Assembly (NCBI GenBank): GCA_934474025.1
Contig: CAKSMF010000007.1
Span: 1-64,000 of the forward strand
DNA: 64,000 nucleotides
Direction of reading: 5' to 3'
Source: an uncultured Ruminococcus sp.
GTDB lineage: Bacteria > Bacillota > Clostridia > Oscillospirales > Ruminococcaceae
Shown here: positions 32,853 through 42,315 of the stretch, piece by piece
Numbering within the stretch: position 1 is the stretch's first letter
Layout of the letters: each line of letters starts with the position of its first letter
Translations under genes and position numbers: made by a program
The notes under the pieces: generated by a model
The model's database searches: none
The model's input: the letters and a program-made list of their open reading frames with translations, nothing else
Told to the model about the DNA's origin: nothing

Positions 32853-33686
32853 TTAATTATTTGGAGATATCTCTATAATAGCAATTTCCGGACGATTATT
32901 GAATCTCACTGGAGCAGGGGAAACACCTATTCCGGAAGTTATAAACATTGTACCACCATTATAATCAAAAAGCCCCTTATCATAAACTGTATCACCACGA
33001 AGTTCTGGGAAAATTTTCATAGTGGCTGAATCTATAACAGCTCCTAAAAATGGTAATTGAATCATTCCACCATGGGTATCTGCACAAATAGTTAAATCTG
33101 CTCCAAAATCTGCAAATTTTTCATAATTAGGAATATGTGCCATAAGAATATTATAACAATCATCTTTATTTGAAAATGCATTATTTAGGTTAAAAGTAGG
33201 GGAGTAATAAACATTATCAATTCCCATAAGCTGAATATTGTTTCCATTTATATTTATTGTCTCTGAATTGTAATTCATAAGCACAGCACCAGTTTCCTGC
33301 ATGGAATCTATATACGATTGGTCTGTGTCGTGGTCTCCGGTTACAAAATAAACAGGATATCCTTCTGAAATTATACCTGCTGTAAGGTCAACAGATATCT
33401 GAATCAATTCCTTAGAACTATTCCTTGAATACATATCACCAATTACAAGAACTATATCTGGTTCATTTTTTTTAATTCGTCGGATAATAGTTTCTTTGCT
33501 TATACCATGTTTAGTTGCATGATAATCACTTATAACTGCAATTTTTACTGAATTGTTTAATTTTTCAGAGTCAAGTTCAACATGAGTAGTTTTCAGTGTA
33601 TAGTTATTGAACCACCAAATAAATATTAAAAATATTATTATTACTAAAAATTTAGGAAATTTTCGTTTCTTTTTTGTTGTCTCCAT
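32853..33686 (-). CDS. Membrane-anchored metallophosphoesterase (YkuE-like)
   Basis: 277 residues: basic N-terminus (TTKKKRKF), one membrane helix (about 12-29), then an outward-facing calcineurin-like domain. Metal-site motifs: AVISDYHATKHG (about 50-61), VIGDMYSRN, VTGDHD, LMAHIPNYE and CADTHGGM. The relatives act on lipid or envelope phosphodiesters; the substrate here is unknown. AAGGAG precedes the ATG, overlapping the end of the mscS-like gene upstream. Confidence 0.85.
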   Translation of the reverse strand: METTKKKRKFPKFLVIIIFLIFIWWFNNYTLKTTHVELDSEKLNNSVKIAVISDYHATKHGISKETIIRRIKKNEPDIVLVIGDMYSRNSSKELIQISVDLTAGIISEGYPVYFVTGDHDTDQSYIDSMQETGAVLMNYNSETININGNNIQLMGIDNVYYSPTFNLNNAFSNKDDCYNILMAHIPNYEKFADFGADLTICADTHGGMIQLPFLGAVIDSATMKIFPELRGDTVYDKGLFDYNGGTMFITSGIGVSPAPVRFNNRPEIAIIEISPNN

Positions 33687-33692
33687 AATAAT

Positions 33693-34577
33693 TTACTCCT
33701 TAATATGTACGTCAAGCTGATTGAATGGTATCTCTATATTCTCTTTATCAAATGCTGTCTTGACATTTTCAATGATACTATAACGCACTGAATTATAATT
33801 TTCATTTTTCACCCATATAAGAGTATCAATTACTACAGAACTTTCTTTATGCTGACTCATTCTCACAATTGAACTTGGTTCATCAAGAACAAATGGGTCA
33901 TCTTTTAGTATGTCCATTATTATAAGACGAGCTTTTTCATAATCTGCTGAGTAGCTTATCTCAAATGAGAGGTCTATGCGTCTTTCAGGACTTTCAGTAT
34001 AATTTATTATCTTTGCATCTGAAATTTTGCCATTCGGAATAAAGACTGTTTTGCCATCAAATGTCTTTATCTTTGTATAAAGAATGCTTATGGCATCAAC
34101 TTTACCAATACTTCCATCAAGTTCTATAGTGTCTCCGGCTGTAAAAGGTTTTGAAAACAAAATTATAAAACCTCCGCAAAGATTAGCAAGGCAGTTCTGC
34201 AATGCAAGGCTGACAGCAAGTCCCGCTGCACCGAAAATTGTTATAATAGATGACATAGGAACATTTAATACCGAAAGCGACATAATAATTACTACAACAT
34301 AAAGTAATATTCGTACAAGAGATACTAAAAAACTTCTTGCTCCTCCGTCAAGGTTGGTTTTTAACAAGGCTTTTGAAGAAATTCTTGCTATAAGTCTTGA
34401 AATAAGTATACCAAGTATCAAAACTATGATTGCTGTTATAAGTGATGGCAATAAATTCGCAAAATATTGTGCCATTCTTGTGAAAATATTTGATGCTTTA
34501 CTTACTTGTTCCTGAATCGCCTCGACAGCATTGACTGCTGGTTCGGTAGTTAAGCTGGTTGTAATTGTTTCTTCCAT
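33693..34577 (-). CDS. MscS-family small-conductance mechanosensitive channel
   Basis: A 294-residue channel with a short N-terminal extension, about three membrane helices (TM at about 40-62, 82-105, 112-145), the pore-lining helix SIITIFGAAGLAVSLALQN (about 108-126), the beta domain FTAGDTIELDGSIGKVDAIS (about 142-161), and a C-terminal alpha/beta cage. It releases solutes on osmotic downshock. The ATG at 34577 is better placed than a GTG at 34586 that abuts AGGAA. First gene of the leftward operon running to rsmA. Confidence 0.92.
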   Translation of the reverse strand: MEETITTSLTTEPAVNAVEAIQEQVSKASNIFTRMAQYFANLLPSLITAIIVLILGILISRLIARISSKALLKTNLDGGARSFLVSLVRILLYVVVIIMSLSVLNVPMSSIITIFGAAGLAVSLALQNCLANLCGGFIILFSKPFTAGDTIELDGSIGKVDAISILYTKIKTFDGKTVFIPNGKISDAKIINYTESPERRIDLSFEISYSADYEKARLIIMDILKDDPFVLDEPSSIVRMSQHKESSVVIDTLIWVKNENYNSVRYSIIENVKTAFDKENIEIPFNQLDVHIKE

Positions 34578-34599
34578 AAAATTCACTTCCTTTATTAAT

Positions 34600-34627
34600 A
34601 TTATAACAGAATAAAAGAAAATGTCAA
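34600..34627 (-). promoter_or_regulatory. Promoter of mscS-to-rsmA operon
   Basis: Minus-strand TTGACA (34622-34627), 16 bases, TATAAT (34600-34605). Confidence 0.7.
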
Positions 34628-34798
34628 TTAAATACAGAGTTTATTTTAATTATGTTGAAATCTAATAATATTAATATAATATAAGTTATACGAAGTTTTA
34701 AAAAATTAAAATAAATAAAAAATAAAAACAAAAAAAGAAAAGTAAATCAACACAACCACAAAATCGACAAAAATAACTCTTACAATCACAAATCCACA

Positions 34799-34827
34799 TT
34801 GACAACACAAAAAGTATATGATATAAT
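34799..34827 (+). promoter_or_regulatory. Consensus promoter of aro operon
   Basis: TTGACA (34799-34804), 17 bases, TATAAT (34822-34827): a perfect vegetative promoter. It gives a leader of about 110 bases. The rest of the gene-free stretch 34628-34798 is A-rich on the + strand, with no other signal. Confidence 0.85.
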
Positions 34828-34860
34828 AAAAACAGAAAACCTTTATTATTCAAAAAATCT

Positions 34861-34931
34861 ATGCACAAGCATGATAAATTTATACTAAATCTAACCGCTG
34901 CTTAGTGTTATTAAAGCAACGTTTTTTTATT
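34861..34931 (+). promoter_or_regulatory. aroB leader with mini-ORF and weak terminator-like hairpin
   Basis: The leader has a 14-codon frame (34861-34905, reading MHKHDKFILNLTAA then TAG) and, overlapping its end, TGCTT/AAGCA pairing (with one extra CG pair beyond a mismatch) followed by TTTTTTTATTTTT before the ribosome binding site. This looks like an attenuator layout. The mini-ORF has no ribosome binding site and only one aromatic codon, so control by aromatic amino acids is doubtful. Confidence 0.3.
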
Positions 34932-34946
34932 TTTCAGGAGGTAACT

Positions 34947-35987
34947 ATGAAAAAAATACATATACAAACAAGCAATCCCTATGAAGTTCTTATTGAACGT
35001 GGAAGCATAAATAAATGTGGTGAATATATATCTGAAATCACTAAATCCAAAAAAACAGTAGTTATTACTGACAACATTGTAGGAAATCTTTATGCAGATA
35101 TCGTTATGAAATCACTTAAAGATAATGGTTTTGACTGTTCACTATTTACGTTTCCTAATGGCGAACAATCAAAAAATCTTTCCATACTGGGACAAATATT
35201 TGATTTTCTTTGTGAATCAGAAATTACAAGAAGTGATATTATTATTGCTCTTGGTGGGGGAGTTGTTGGTGATATAACAGGATTTGCAGCAGCTTGTTAC
35301 CTTAGAGGAGTTGAATTTGTACAGATACCTACAACTTTACTCGCACAAGTTGATTCTTCTGTCGGAGGAAAAACTGCTGTTGATATCGCAGGAGGAAAAA
35401 ACCTTGTAGGTGCTTTCAAACAACCTGCACTGGTTATTTGTGACAGTGACACTCTTAAAACTCTCACTCCTGAAAACCTTTCCTGCGGTATGGCAGAAGT
35501 TATAAAATATGGAATGATAAAAGACAGTCACTTATTTGAAATGGTAGAAAAACATAATTTACAAAATATTGATGAAATAATGGACGAAATAGTTTATACT
35601 TGTATTGACATAAAACGTAATGTAGTAGAAAATGATGAGTTCGACAGGGGAGAAAGAATGATTTTGAATTTCGGACATACTCTGGGACATGCAATTGAAG
35701 GCTGGCACAATTATACAAATTATACTCATGGTATGGGTGTTTCTGCCGGAATGTGTCTCATTACAGATAAATTTGTGCCTGCTCTCTCAGATAGACTTAA
35801 AAAATGTGTTCTTGCTTATAATCTTCCAACAGGTACGGAAGCTCCTATTAATGAACTCCTGCCATACTGTTCAAAAGATAAAAAGCGTGAATACGGAAAT
35901 ATAAGTTACATAGTATGCAAAACTATCGGAAAAGCTGAAATACATAAGTCTTCTATAAGCGAATTTGAAAAGGCTATGGGTGAATAA
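34947..35987 (+). CDS. aroB: 3-Dehydroquinate synthase
   Basis: Second step of the shikimate pathway: DAHP to 3-dehydroquinate, using NAD+ and a metal. 346 residues. NAD-binding GGGVVGDITGFAAACYLRG (about 102-120), PTTLLAQVDSSVGGKTAVD (about 126-144), and metal-ligand regions EVIKYGMI, NFGHTLGHAIE (about 239-249) and HGMGVSAGM are present. AGGAGG precedes the ATG at 34947. First gene of aroB-aroA-aroC-DUF4364, two bases before aroA. Confidence 0.96.
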   Translation: MKKIHIQTSNPYEVLIERGSINKCGEYISEITKSKKTVVITDNIVGNLYADIVMKSLKDNGFDCSLFTFPNGEQSKNLSILGQIFDFLCESEITRSDIIIALGGGVVGDITGFAAACYLRGVEFVQIPTTLLAQVDSSVGGKTAVDIAGGKNLVGAFKQPALVICDSDTLKTLTPENLSCGMAEVIKYGMIKDSHLFEMVEKHNLQNIDEIMDEIVYTCIDIKRNVVENDEFDRGERMILNFGHTLGHAIEGWHNYTNYTHGMGVSAGMCLITDKFVPALSDRLKKCVLAYNLPTGTEAPINELLPYCSKDKKREYGNISYIVCKTIGKAEIHKSSISEFEKAMGE

Positions 35988-35989
35988 TT

Positions 35990-37213
35990 ATGAATATAAA
36001 AATCAATCCGACTAAACTTAAAGGTTATGTTAACATTCCTGCCTCAAAAAGTATTGCACATCGCATGTTAATCTGTTCAGCACTGGCAAACGGAAAGTCT
36101 ATTATAGGAAACATAAACTATTCAAAAGATATTGAGGCTACTATTAACGCTATGAAAGCTTTAGGTGCTGAAATATTTACTGACAAAAATAATGCGGAAA
36201 TTAATGGAATTGTTCATATTCCTGAAAAATCTGTTATTGATTGCAATGAAAGCGGTTCAACATTAAGATTCATAATACCAGTTGCTACTGCTCTCGGAAT
36301 AAAAACTGAATTTCATGGAAGAGGAAGACTTCCTCAAAGACCTATCGACATTTACACAAGAGAACTCAGTAAACATGGCATTACTTTTGATTATAATAAT
36401 ACTATGCCTTTTACAGTATCCGGTCAACTCTCTAATGGTATCTATGAAATAGAGGGCAATGTATCATCACAATTTATAACAGGACTTTTATTTGCATTGC
36501 CATTGCTTAATGGTGATTCAGAAATAGTTATGACTTCACATCTTGAATCACAACCGTATGTTGATATTACTATCAATGTATTAAAAAAATTCGGCATTAT
36601 TATTGAAGAAACTGAAAAGGGTTTTCATATAAAAGGCAATCAGACCTACAAAACATACAGCGGAAATGTCGAAGGAGACTTTTCACAAGCAGCATTCTTT
36701 TATGTAGCTAATTCCCTTGGCTCTTCTATAATGCTCGGAAATCTTAATACAAACAGCGTTCAAGGAGACAAAAAAATTATCGAAATAATCAATCAAACTG
36801 AACAAAATGGATTCTTTAATGCGGATTGTTCAGATATTCCCGATTTAGTACCAGTTCTTGCTGTTCTTGCATCATTCGGCAAAAAAACTTCAACAATATA
36901 TAATGCAGAACGCCTTAAAATCAAAGAAAGCAATCGTCTTGAAACAACCGCTGAACTTATAAATAACCTCGGCGGTGATGTCAAAATTACTAGTGACGGA
37001 CTTATTATCCGTCCTACAAACAATATGCATGGAGGTACAATTGAAAGCTTTGGTGACCACCGTATAGTTATGGCAGGGGCAGTTATGGCTACCGCTCTTA
37101 AAGAAGAACTTATTATAAATGGTGCAGAAGCAGTTACCAAATCTTATCCGGACTTTTTTGAAGATTACAAAAAACTTGGGGGGAATGTAAATGTCATCAG
37201 TATGGAACAATAA
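35990..37213 (+). CDS. aroA: 3-Phosphoshikimate 1-carboxyvinyltransferase (EPSP synthase)
   Basis: Transfers enolpyruvyl from PEP to shikimate-3-phosphate. 407 residues. Motifs: PASKSIAHRMLICSALANG (about 19-37), GSTLRFIIPVAT (about 85-96), the Arg-rich GRGRLPQRPID, and KESNRLETT (about 308-316) with DHRIVMAGAV near the C terminus. Two bases separate it from aroB, and it overlaps aroC by 23 bases. Confidence 0.95.
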   Translation: MNIKINPTKLKGYVNIPASKSIAHRMLICSALANGKSIIGNINYSKDIEATINAMKALGAEIFTDKNNAEINGIVHIPEKSVIDCNESGSTLRFIIPVATALGIKTEFHGRGRLPQRPIDIYTRELSKHGITFDYNNTMPFTVSGQLSNGIYEIEGNVSSQFITGLLFALPLLNGDSEIVMTSHLESQPYVDITINVLKKFGIIIEETEKGFHIKGNQTYKTYSGNVEGDFSQAAFFYVANSLGSSIMLGNLNTNSVQGDKKIIEIINQTEQNGFFNADCSDIPDLVPVLAVLASFGKKTSTIYNAERLKIKESNRLETTAELINNLGGDVKITSDGLIIRPTNNMHGGTIESFGDHRIVMAGAVMATALKEELIINGAEAVTKSYPDFFEDYKKLGGNVNVISMEQ

Positions 37214-38264
37214 AATTTCAGTTTCCTTATTTGGAGAGGCACAAAGCCCTTTAGTCGGCGTTACCGTAAATAATCTGCCCTCCGGAGAATACATAGATAT
37301 TTCTAAAATAAAAAAATTCATGGCACGTCTTGAAAATTCAAACTTATATGAAACTCTTACTCCACACATTATATCAGGTCTCTTTAATTCAAGAACTACC
37401 GGAACTCCTTTATGTGCATTTATACAGAATTTTCAACAATATACATCATCAGCAAAAAACAATCATTTAGCAAGGGCAGGTCATGCAGATTATACCGGAG
37501 CAGTCCGCTACAGAGGATTCAATGACGTCAGGGACGGAGGACATTTTTCGGACAGGCTTACATTACCTTTAAGTTTCGCAGGTGCAATATGCGGTCAAAT
37601 TCTTGAAAGAAGAGGAATATATACCGGTGTACATATTTCACGCATACACAATGTAAAAGACAATCCTTTTAATCCGGTTAAAATAAGTCGTGAGGACATT
37701 ATAAATATACGTAATAAAAATATTCCTGTAATCAACGACTTAAAAGGTTCTATGATGATTAAAGAAATTGATGATATCAGCAATACCGGAGATTCACTCG
37801 GCGGAGTTATCGAATGTGTTATTATAAATGTTCCTGCTGGTATTGGTTCGCCTGTTTTTGATGGTTTACAGAATACTATATCACAACTTATTTTTGCATT
37901 GCCACTCGTCACTGGTATAGAATTCGGAACAGGTTTCAAATCCGCTGAAATGACCGGAAGCAAATGGAATGATGATTTTTACATTGACAGTCACAATCAT
38001 GTGCTTACCAAAACCAATAATCATGGCGGAATACTCGGCGGAATATCTTCCGGAATGCCTATTATATTCAAAGTAGCATTCCGTCCTAATCCGTCTCTTT
38101 CAAAACCTAATAAAGCTATTGATTTACAGGAAATGACAACAGCAGATTATCATACAAACCAAAATTATACTCCCTGTACAGTTTTAAAAGCTATACCAGC
38201 AGTTGAAGCAATTGCCAATATAGCTATACTTACTCATATGTTGGATTATCCGAATTTTTGTTAA
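37191..38264 (+). CDS. aroC: Chorismate synthase
   Basis: Last common step of aromatic biosynthesis: EPSP to chorismate with reduced FMN. 357 residues. Signatures GEAQSPLVGVTVNNLPSG (about 12-29, with Gln in place of the usual His of GESHG), RAGHADYTGAVRYRGFNDVRDGGHFSDRLT (His103-like, about 96-125) and GGILGGISSGMPI (about 279-291) are present. GGGGGGAA precedes the ATG, inside the end of aroA. Confidence 0.93.
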   Translation: MSSVWNNKISVSLFGEAQSPLVGVTVNNLPSGEYIDISKIKKFMARLENSNLYETLTPHIISGLFNSRTTGTPLCAFIQNFQQYTSSAKNNHLARAGHADYTGAVRYRGFNDVRDGGHFSDRLTLPLSFAGAICGQILERRGIYTGVHISRIHNVKDNPFNPVKISREDIINIRNKNIPVINDLKGSMMIKEIDDISNTGDSLGGVIECVIINVPAGIGSPVFDGLQNTISQLIFALPLVTGIEFGTGFKSAEMTGSKWNDDFYIDSHNHVLTKTNNHGGILGGISSGMPIIFKVAFRPNPSLSKPNKAIDLQEMTTADYHTNQNYTPCTVLKAIPAVEAIANIAILTHMLDYPNFC

Positions 38265-38273
38265 GGTGATTGT

Positions 38274-38864
38274 ATGCATGATGAAAATATCAGAAAAATG
38301 ACAGATATGGCAGATACTGAAATCAAAGACCTGCCCACACTTAATATATTGATTTGCTACCTTCTTTACAGGATAGAAAAACCCGTAGAATCAGAACAGC
38401 TTTACGAAATAGCTATGGAAACAGGTATAATCAGTTATTTCTATTATCAGGATTCTGTTGACTATCTTATAAATAATGGTCTTATTACTATTGAAAATAT
38501 TGACGGTAAAAAATATTATATTATTCAGTCTAAAGGAAAAGCTTGTGCTGAACAGTTAAAATCATATGCTCCGAAATCTTGCCGTGATAAAATTGTTTCA
38601 GTAGCATTGAAATATTTTGCACGCCTAAAATACGAACAAGAAATAATTGTTGATTATCTTCCCGACGAAAACGGCTGTTACATTTACATAAGATGCATTG
38701 ACCCTAAGTATGACCTTATGGATATGAAATTATTTGCTCCTGACTTAGAACAGGCTAAGCTCGTTGGTGAAAAAATTATGCTTAATCCGTCGGGTTTTTA
38801 CAGAAAGATTATAGAACTTGCTTTATCAAATAAAGAAATTTCGTATGACCTGACTGACAATTAA
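38274..38864 (+). CDS. DUF4364 family protein
   Basis: 196 residues. The N-terminal part (LPTLNILICYLLYRIEKPV... YYQDSVDYLINNGLITI) is a winged-helix-like domain, the known pattern of DUF4364, found in Clostridia and thought to be a PadR-like DNA-binding protein; the C-terminal half is alpha/beta. Function is not established. AAGGTGAT precedes the ATG, nine bases after aroC. Its last four bases overlap the end of the convergent yunB-like gene. Confidence 0.78.
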   Translation: MHDENIRKMTDMADTEIKDLPTLNILICYLLYRIEKPVESEQLYEIAMETGIISYFYYQDSVDYLINNGLITIENIDGKKYYIIQSKGKACAEQLKSYAPKSCRDKIVSVALKYFARLKYEQEIIVDYLPDENGCYIYIRCIDPKYDLMDMKLFAPDLEQAKLVGEKIMLNPSGFYRKIIELALSNKEISYDLTDN

Positions 38865-39502
38865 TATTCTTTCCAACTATAAATGCTTGCTTCCGGTACA
38901 TCACCAACTATTACATTTTCAGCAAGCAAAAATTCCGCTTCAGTTTCAGTTTCAAAATCATATAATGGCAATGAGGATTTTATTTCAGCCTTTACAATCG
39001 CTGATATACGGTGGCAAGTCTGATTGTTTCCGGCTGATTTAAAATCGCTTTTAAGGCTGACTGTTGCTTTTCGTGCAGGACATATACGCAGTCTTATATT
39101 AAAACCTTTTCCGGCAAGCATATATGAACCTGTAAGCGAACCTACAGGAATTTCCGCATAATCTCTAGAATTTTCCAGTCGTTTATTGATAATTAATGAA
39201 AGTTCGGACTGTATTTTATTTATATTGTCCGGAACTGCTTCTATAGCTGTGACCTGTCCGGATTGATTGTACTTTACAGAAGCAAAATCACTGTATGTAC
39301 AGGCGTTATCACGAAGATAATTTACAGCTGATTCTTCAATTGCAATATCCGTTGTTGCAATTGAAAAGTGTTCGGCTTGCAATGATGCTACCGGACGTAC
39401 TGCTTTATCAGTCCATATTGCGAATATAACCAATATTGCTGTTAATGTGAAAATAGCAAAGGCTATATATTTGTGATTTGGACGTTTTTTTCTGTGTTTC
39501 AT
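38861..39502 (-). CDS. yunB: Sporulation protein YunB-like
   Basis: 213 residues: basic N-terminus, one membrane helix (about 12-30) and an extracytoplasmic domain. NKRLENSRDYAEIPVGSLTG (about 107-126) is the conserved core of YunB, a sigma-E-dependent membrane protein needed for efficient sporulation in B. subtilis. The ATG at 39502 is eight bases after GGGAG. It converges on DUF4364 and diverges from the GTPase-nuclease gene. Confidence 0.8.
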   Translation of the reverse strand: MKHRKKRPNHKYIAFAIFTLTAILVIFAIWTDKAVRPVASLQAEHFSIATTDIAIEESAVNYLRDNACTYSDFASVKYNQSGQVTAIEAVPDNINKIQSELSLIINKRLENSRDYAEIPVGSLTGSYMLAGKGFNIRLRICPARKATVSLKSDFKSAGNNQTCHRISAIVKAEIKSSLPLYDFETETEAEFLLAENVIVGDVPEASIYSWKEY

Positions 39503-39601
39503 AAAAATCACTCCCTGTTGCGTTTTCTATAATATATTCGGTTACAGAAAATCGGGTGACGAACTTATGAAACATTATAGATTTATAAACTATGAAAAGA
39601 G

Positions 39602-42172
39602 GTGGCTATTACGAAAAAAATAACAGTCGGAATAACTGCACACGTTGATTCAGGTAAAACAACACTTTCAGAATCCATGCTATTCAAGGCAGGAGCTATA
39701 CGCACCAAAGGTCGTGTTGATAATGGAAATTCCAGTCTTGATACAGACCCCACAGAAAGAAACAGAGGAATAACTATATTCGCTCATCAGGCAGACTTTA
39801 TAACGGGTAACACTCATATATTTCTTACTGATACCCCCGGACACGTTGATTTTTCGGCAGAAACTGAAAGAACTTTCAGTATACTTGATTATGCTGTTCT
39901 TGTAATAAGTGCAATTGACGGTGTACAATCCCATACTTCAACGCTGTGGAAACTTCTTAAAAAATATGACATACCGGTATTTATTTTTGTTAACAAAATG
40001 GACTTAAATACAACCGACAAATCAGTTGTTCTTGAAAATCTGCATCATAATCTTTCTGCAAACTGTGTGGATTTTTCAGGCAGTGAAAGCGATATATATG
40101 AAAATGTTGCTTATTGCAACGAAAATCTTATGGAAAAGTATTTGAATAATACACTATCCGACAATGATATTATTAACGAAATATTAAACCGAAATATATA
40201 TCCATGTTACTTTGGTTCAGCACTTAAAATGATTGGTATTGACGAATTTTTAAGTATTCTTGACCGCTTTACAGCCGAAATCATCAGAAAAGAAAGCTTT
40301 GGGGCTAAGATTTTTAAAATTACTTACGACAGCAAAGGAAATCGTTTATCGCATATGAAAATCACCGGCGGTAAGCTCAAAGTGCGTGACGAAATTATAT
40401 ATATAAATCCGGACGGTGAAAAAATTACTTCAAAAGTAAGCGGTATAAGATTTTATTCGGGTGAAAAATACCATACGGCAGAAGTTGCAGAAAGCGGTGA
40501 AGTATGTGCAGTAACCGGACTTTCCGGAACTTATGCCGGTCAAGGTCTGGGAATTGAAAAAAATTCAGAAAAGTCATTCTTAGAACCGGTAATGACTTAT
40601 CATATTAACTTCCCTCCGGAAATAAATGTGAATGACGTTCTTAAAAATATGAAAATACTTGAAGATGAAGACCCTCAATTACATATACTATGGAACGAAC
40701 AGAATAAAAGTATTTCCATACAGCTTATGGGAGCTATACAACTTGAAATACTCACTCAAATTATTTCACGAAAATTCGGATATGATGTGACTTTCAGCAA
40801 TGGTGCAGTTACTTACAAGGAAACTATCAAAAATAAGGTTGAGGGTGTAGGGCATTATGAACCTCTACGGCATTACGCTGAAGTACATCTTATTCTTGAA
40901 CCGCTTGAACGTGGCAAAGGTCTTGTATTTGAAACCGATTGCAGTGAAGATGTTCTTGACAAAAACTGGCAAAGGCTTATTTTAACACATCTTGCTGAAA
41001 AACAACATATCGGAGTTCTTACAGGTTCACCTATAACGGATATGAAAATAACTATAGTTTCCGGAAAAGCTCATACCAAACATACAGAAGGAGGAGATTT
41101 CAGGCAAGCTACTTACAGGGCTGTCCGTCAAGGATTAAGAAATGCCGAAAATATATTGCTTGAACCCTATTATAATTACGAACTTGAAATACCTTCAATA
41201 AATACTGGTCGTGCAATAGCTGATTTACAACGTATGTCTGCAAGCTTTGAACAGCCTGAAACTATGGGGGATATGTCTGTTATAAAGGGGTCTGCTCCTG
41301 TTTCTGAAATAAATGGTTATCAGTCAGAAGTCATTGCATATACTCATGGTAAAGGACGTTTAACCTGTACAGCCGGAGACTACAAAGAATGTCACAATTC
41401 TGAAAAAATTATATCTGATTTCAATTACGACTGTGACAGTGACCTTGAAAATACTGCTGATTCTGTTTTTTGTACGCATGGAGCAGGATATATTGTAAAG
41501 TGGAATGATGTTCCAAAACATATGCATTTACCGTCCGGTCTTGCGGAAAATTCTGAAATTCATGAAGAATACAGAGAAAAAGCTCGCCATTTTATACGTG
41601 AAGCTGTATCTGATGACGAACTTAGAGAAATATTTGAAAGAACTTACGGAAAAATTAATCGTGACCCACGAAAAGCTTTTAAGAAAACAAAAACAGTTAT
41701 TTCAAATGAAAGCAAGCCATTAACATACAATTACGACGGAAAAGACTATTTACTTGTTGACGGATATAATATAATTTTTTCATGGGACGAACTTAAAAAT
41801 ATTGCAAAAGATAATCTTGATATGGCACGTTCTGAACTCATTAATATGATGTGTAATTATCAGGGCGTTACTGGCTATGAAACTATTGTTGTATTTGATG
41901 CCTACAAAGTAAAAGGAAAACATCGTGATATTGAAAAATACTACAACATAAACATAGTATATACAAAGGAATCTGAAACTGCTGATACTTACATTGAAAA
42001 AGTTTCACACGAACTATCAAAAAAACACCGTGTAAGAGTTGCAACCTCTGACGGTCTCGAACAAATTATTATTATGGGCAACGGTGCTATGAGAATTTCT
42101 GCACGAGAACTTCATGAACAATATCTTAATGCAGACAAGGCTATACGAGAATTTATATCAGAAATGAAATAG
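39602..42172 (+). CDS. TetM-like translation GTPase fused to NYN (YacP/Rae1-type) nuclease domain
   Basis: 856 residues. 1-650 is an EF-G/TetM-type protein: P-loop GITAHVDSGKTTL (about 9-21), RGITIFAHQ, DTPGHVDF (about 79-86), NKMD, then domains II-V including HTEGGDFRQATYRAVRQGL. After a linker (about 650-705) comes an NYN domain (about 706-856) starting LLVDGYNIIFSW, with VVFDAY, ETADTYIE and RVATSDGLEQ, the acidic pattern of YacP. B. subtilis YacP (Rae1) cuts mRNA in the ribosomal A site, where TetM also binds. I infer a ribosome-targeted nuclease/rescue factor. The GTG at 39602 overlaps GAGGTGG; an ATT at 39608 is possible. Confidence 0.82.
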   Translation: MAITKKITVGITAHVDSGKTTLSESMLFKAGAIRTKGRVDNGNSSLDTDPTERNRGITIFAHQADFITGNTHIFLTDTPGHVDFSAETERTFSILDYAVLVISAIDGVQSHTSTLWKLLKKYDIPVFIFVNKMDLNTTDKSVVLENLHHNLSANCVDFSGSESDIYENVAYCNENLMEKYLNNTLSDNDIINEILNRNIYPCYFGSALKMIGIDEFLSILDRFTAEIIRKESFGAKIFKITYDSKGNRLSHMKITGGKLKVRDEIIYINPDGEKITSKVSGIRFYSGEKYHTAEVAESGEVCAVTGLSGTYAGQGLGIEKNSEKSFLEPVMTYHINFPPEINVNDVLKNMKILEDEDPQLHILWNEQNKSISIQLMGAIQLEILTQIISRKFGYDVTFSNGAVTYKETIKNKVEGVGHYEPLRHYAEVHLILEPLERGKGLVFETDCSEDVLDKNWQRLILTHLAEKQHIGVLTGSPITDMKITIVSGKAHTKHTEGGDFRQATYRAVRQGLRNAENILLEPYYNYELEIPSINTGRAIADLQRMSASFEQPETMGDMSVIKGSAPVSEINGYQSEVIAYTHGKGRLTCTAGDYKECHNSEKIISDFNYDCDSDLENTADSVFCTHGAGYIVKWNDVPKHMHLPSGLAENSEIHEEYREKARHFIREAVSDDELREIFERTYGKINRDPRKAFKKTKTVISNESKPLTYNYDGKDYLLVDGYNIIFSWDELKNIAKDNLDMARSELINMMCNYQGVTGYETIVVFDAYKVKGKHRDIEKYYNINIVYTKESETADTYIEKVSHELSKKHRVRVATSDGLEQIIIMGNGAMRISARELHEQYLNADKAIREFISEMK

Positions 42173-42315
42173 TTTTCCTAATATATCATATTATGACATA
42201 TTTTATCAGAAAAACTTAATATAACAACGTATCATTCTACTGATTATGATAAATTTCACTATATAACAGTGATATAATATTAATCATATCCTATAAAATC
42301 AGAGGGTGATACAAT

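Noticed and set aside
37191..37213. Frameshift between aroA and aroC
   Set aside because: Both proteins are complete at both ends; the 23-base overlap is a normal coupled junction.
36890..37369. Long antisense open frame across the aroA/aroC junction
   Set aside because: It lies opposite strongly supported genes, has no ribosome binding site and no family resemblance.
39602..42172. Tetracycline-resistance gene
   Set aside because: The GTPase is only TetM-like and carries an extra nuclease domain; there are no mobile-element flanks. A chromosomal translation factor is more likely.
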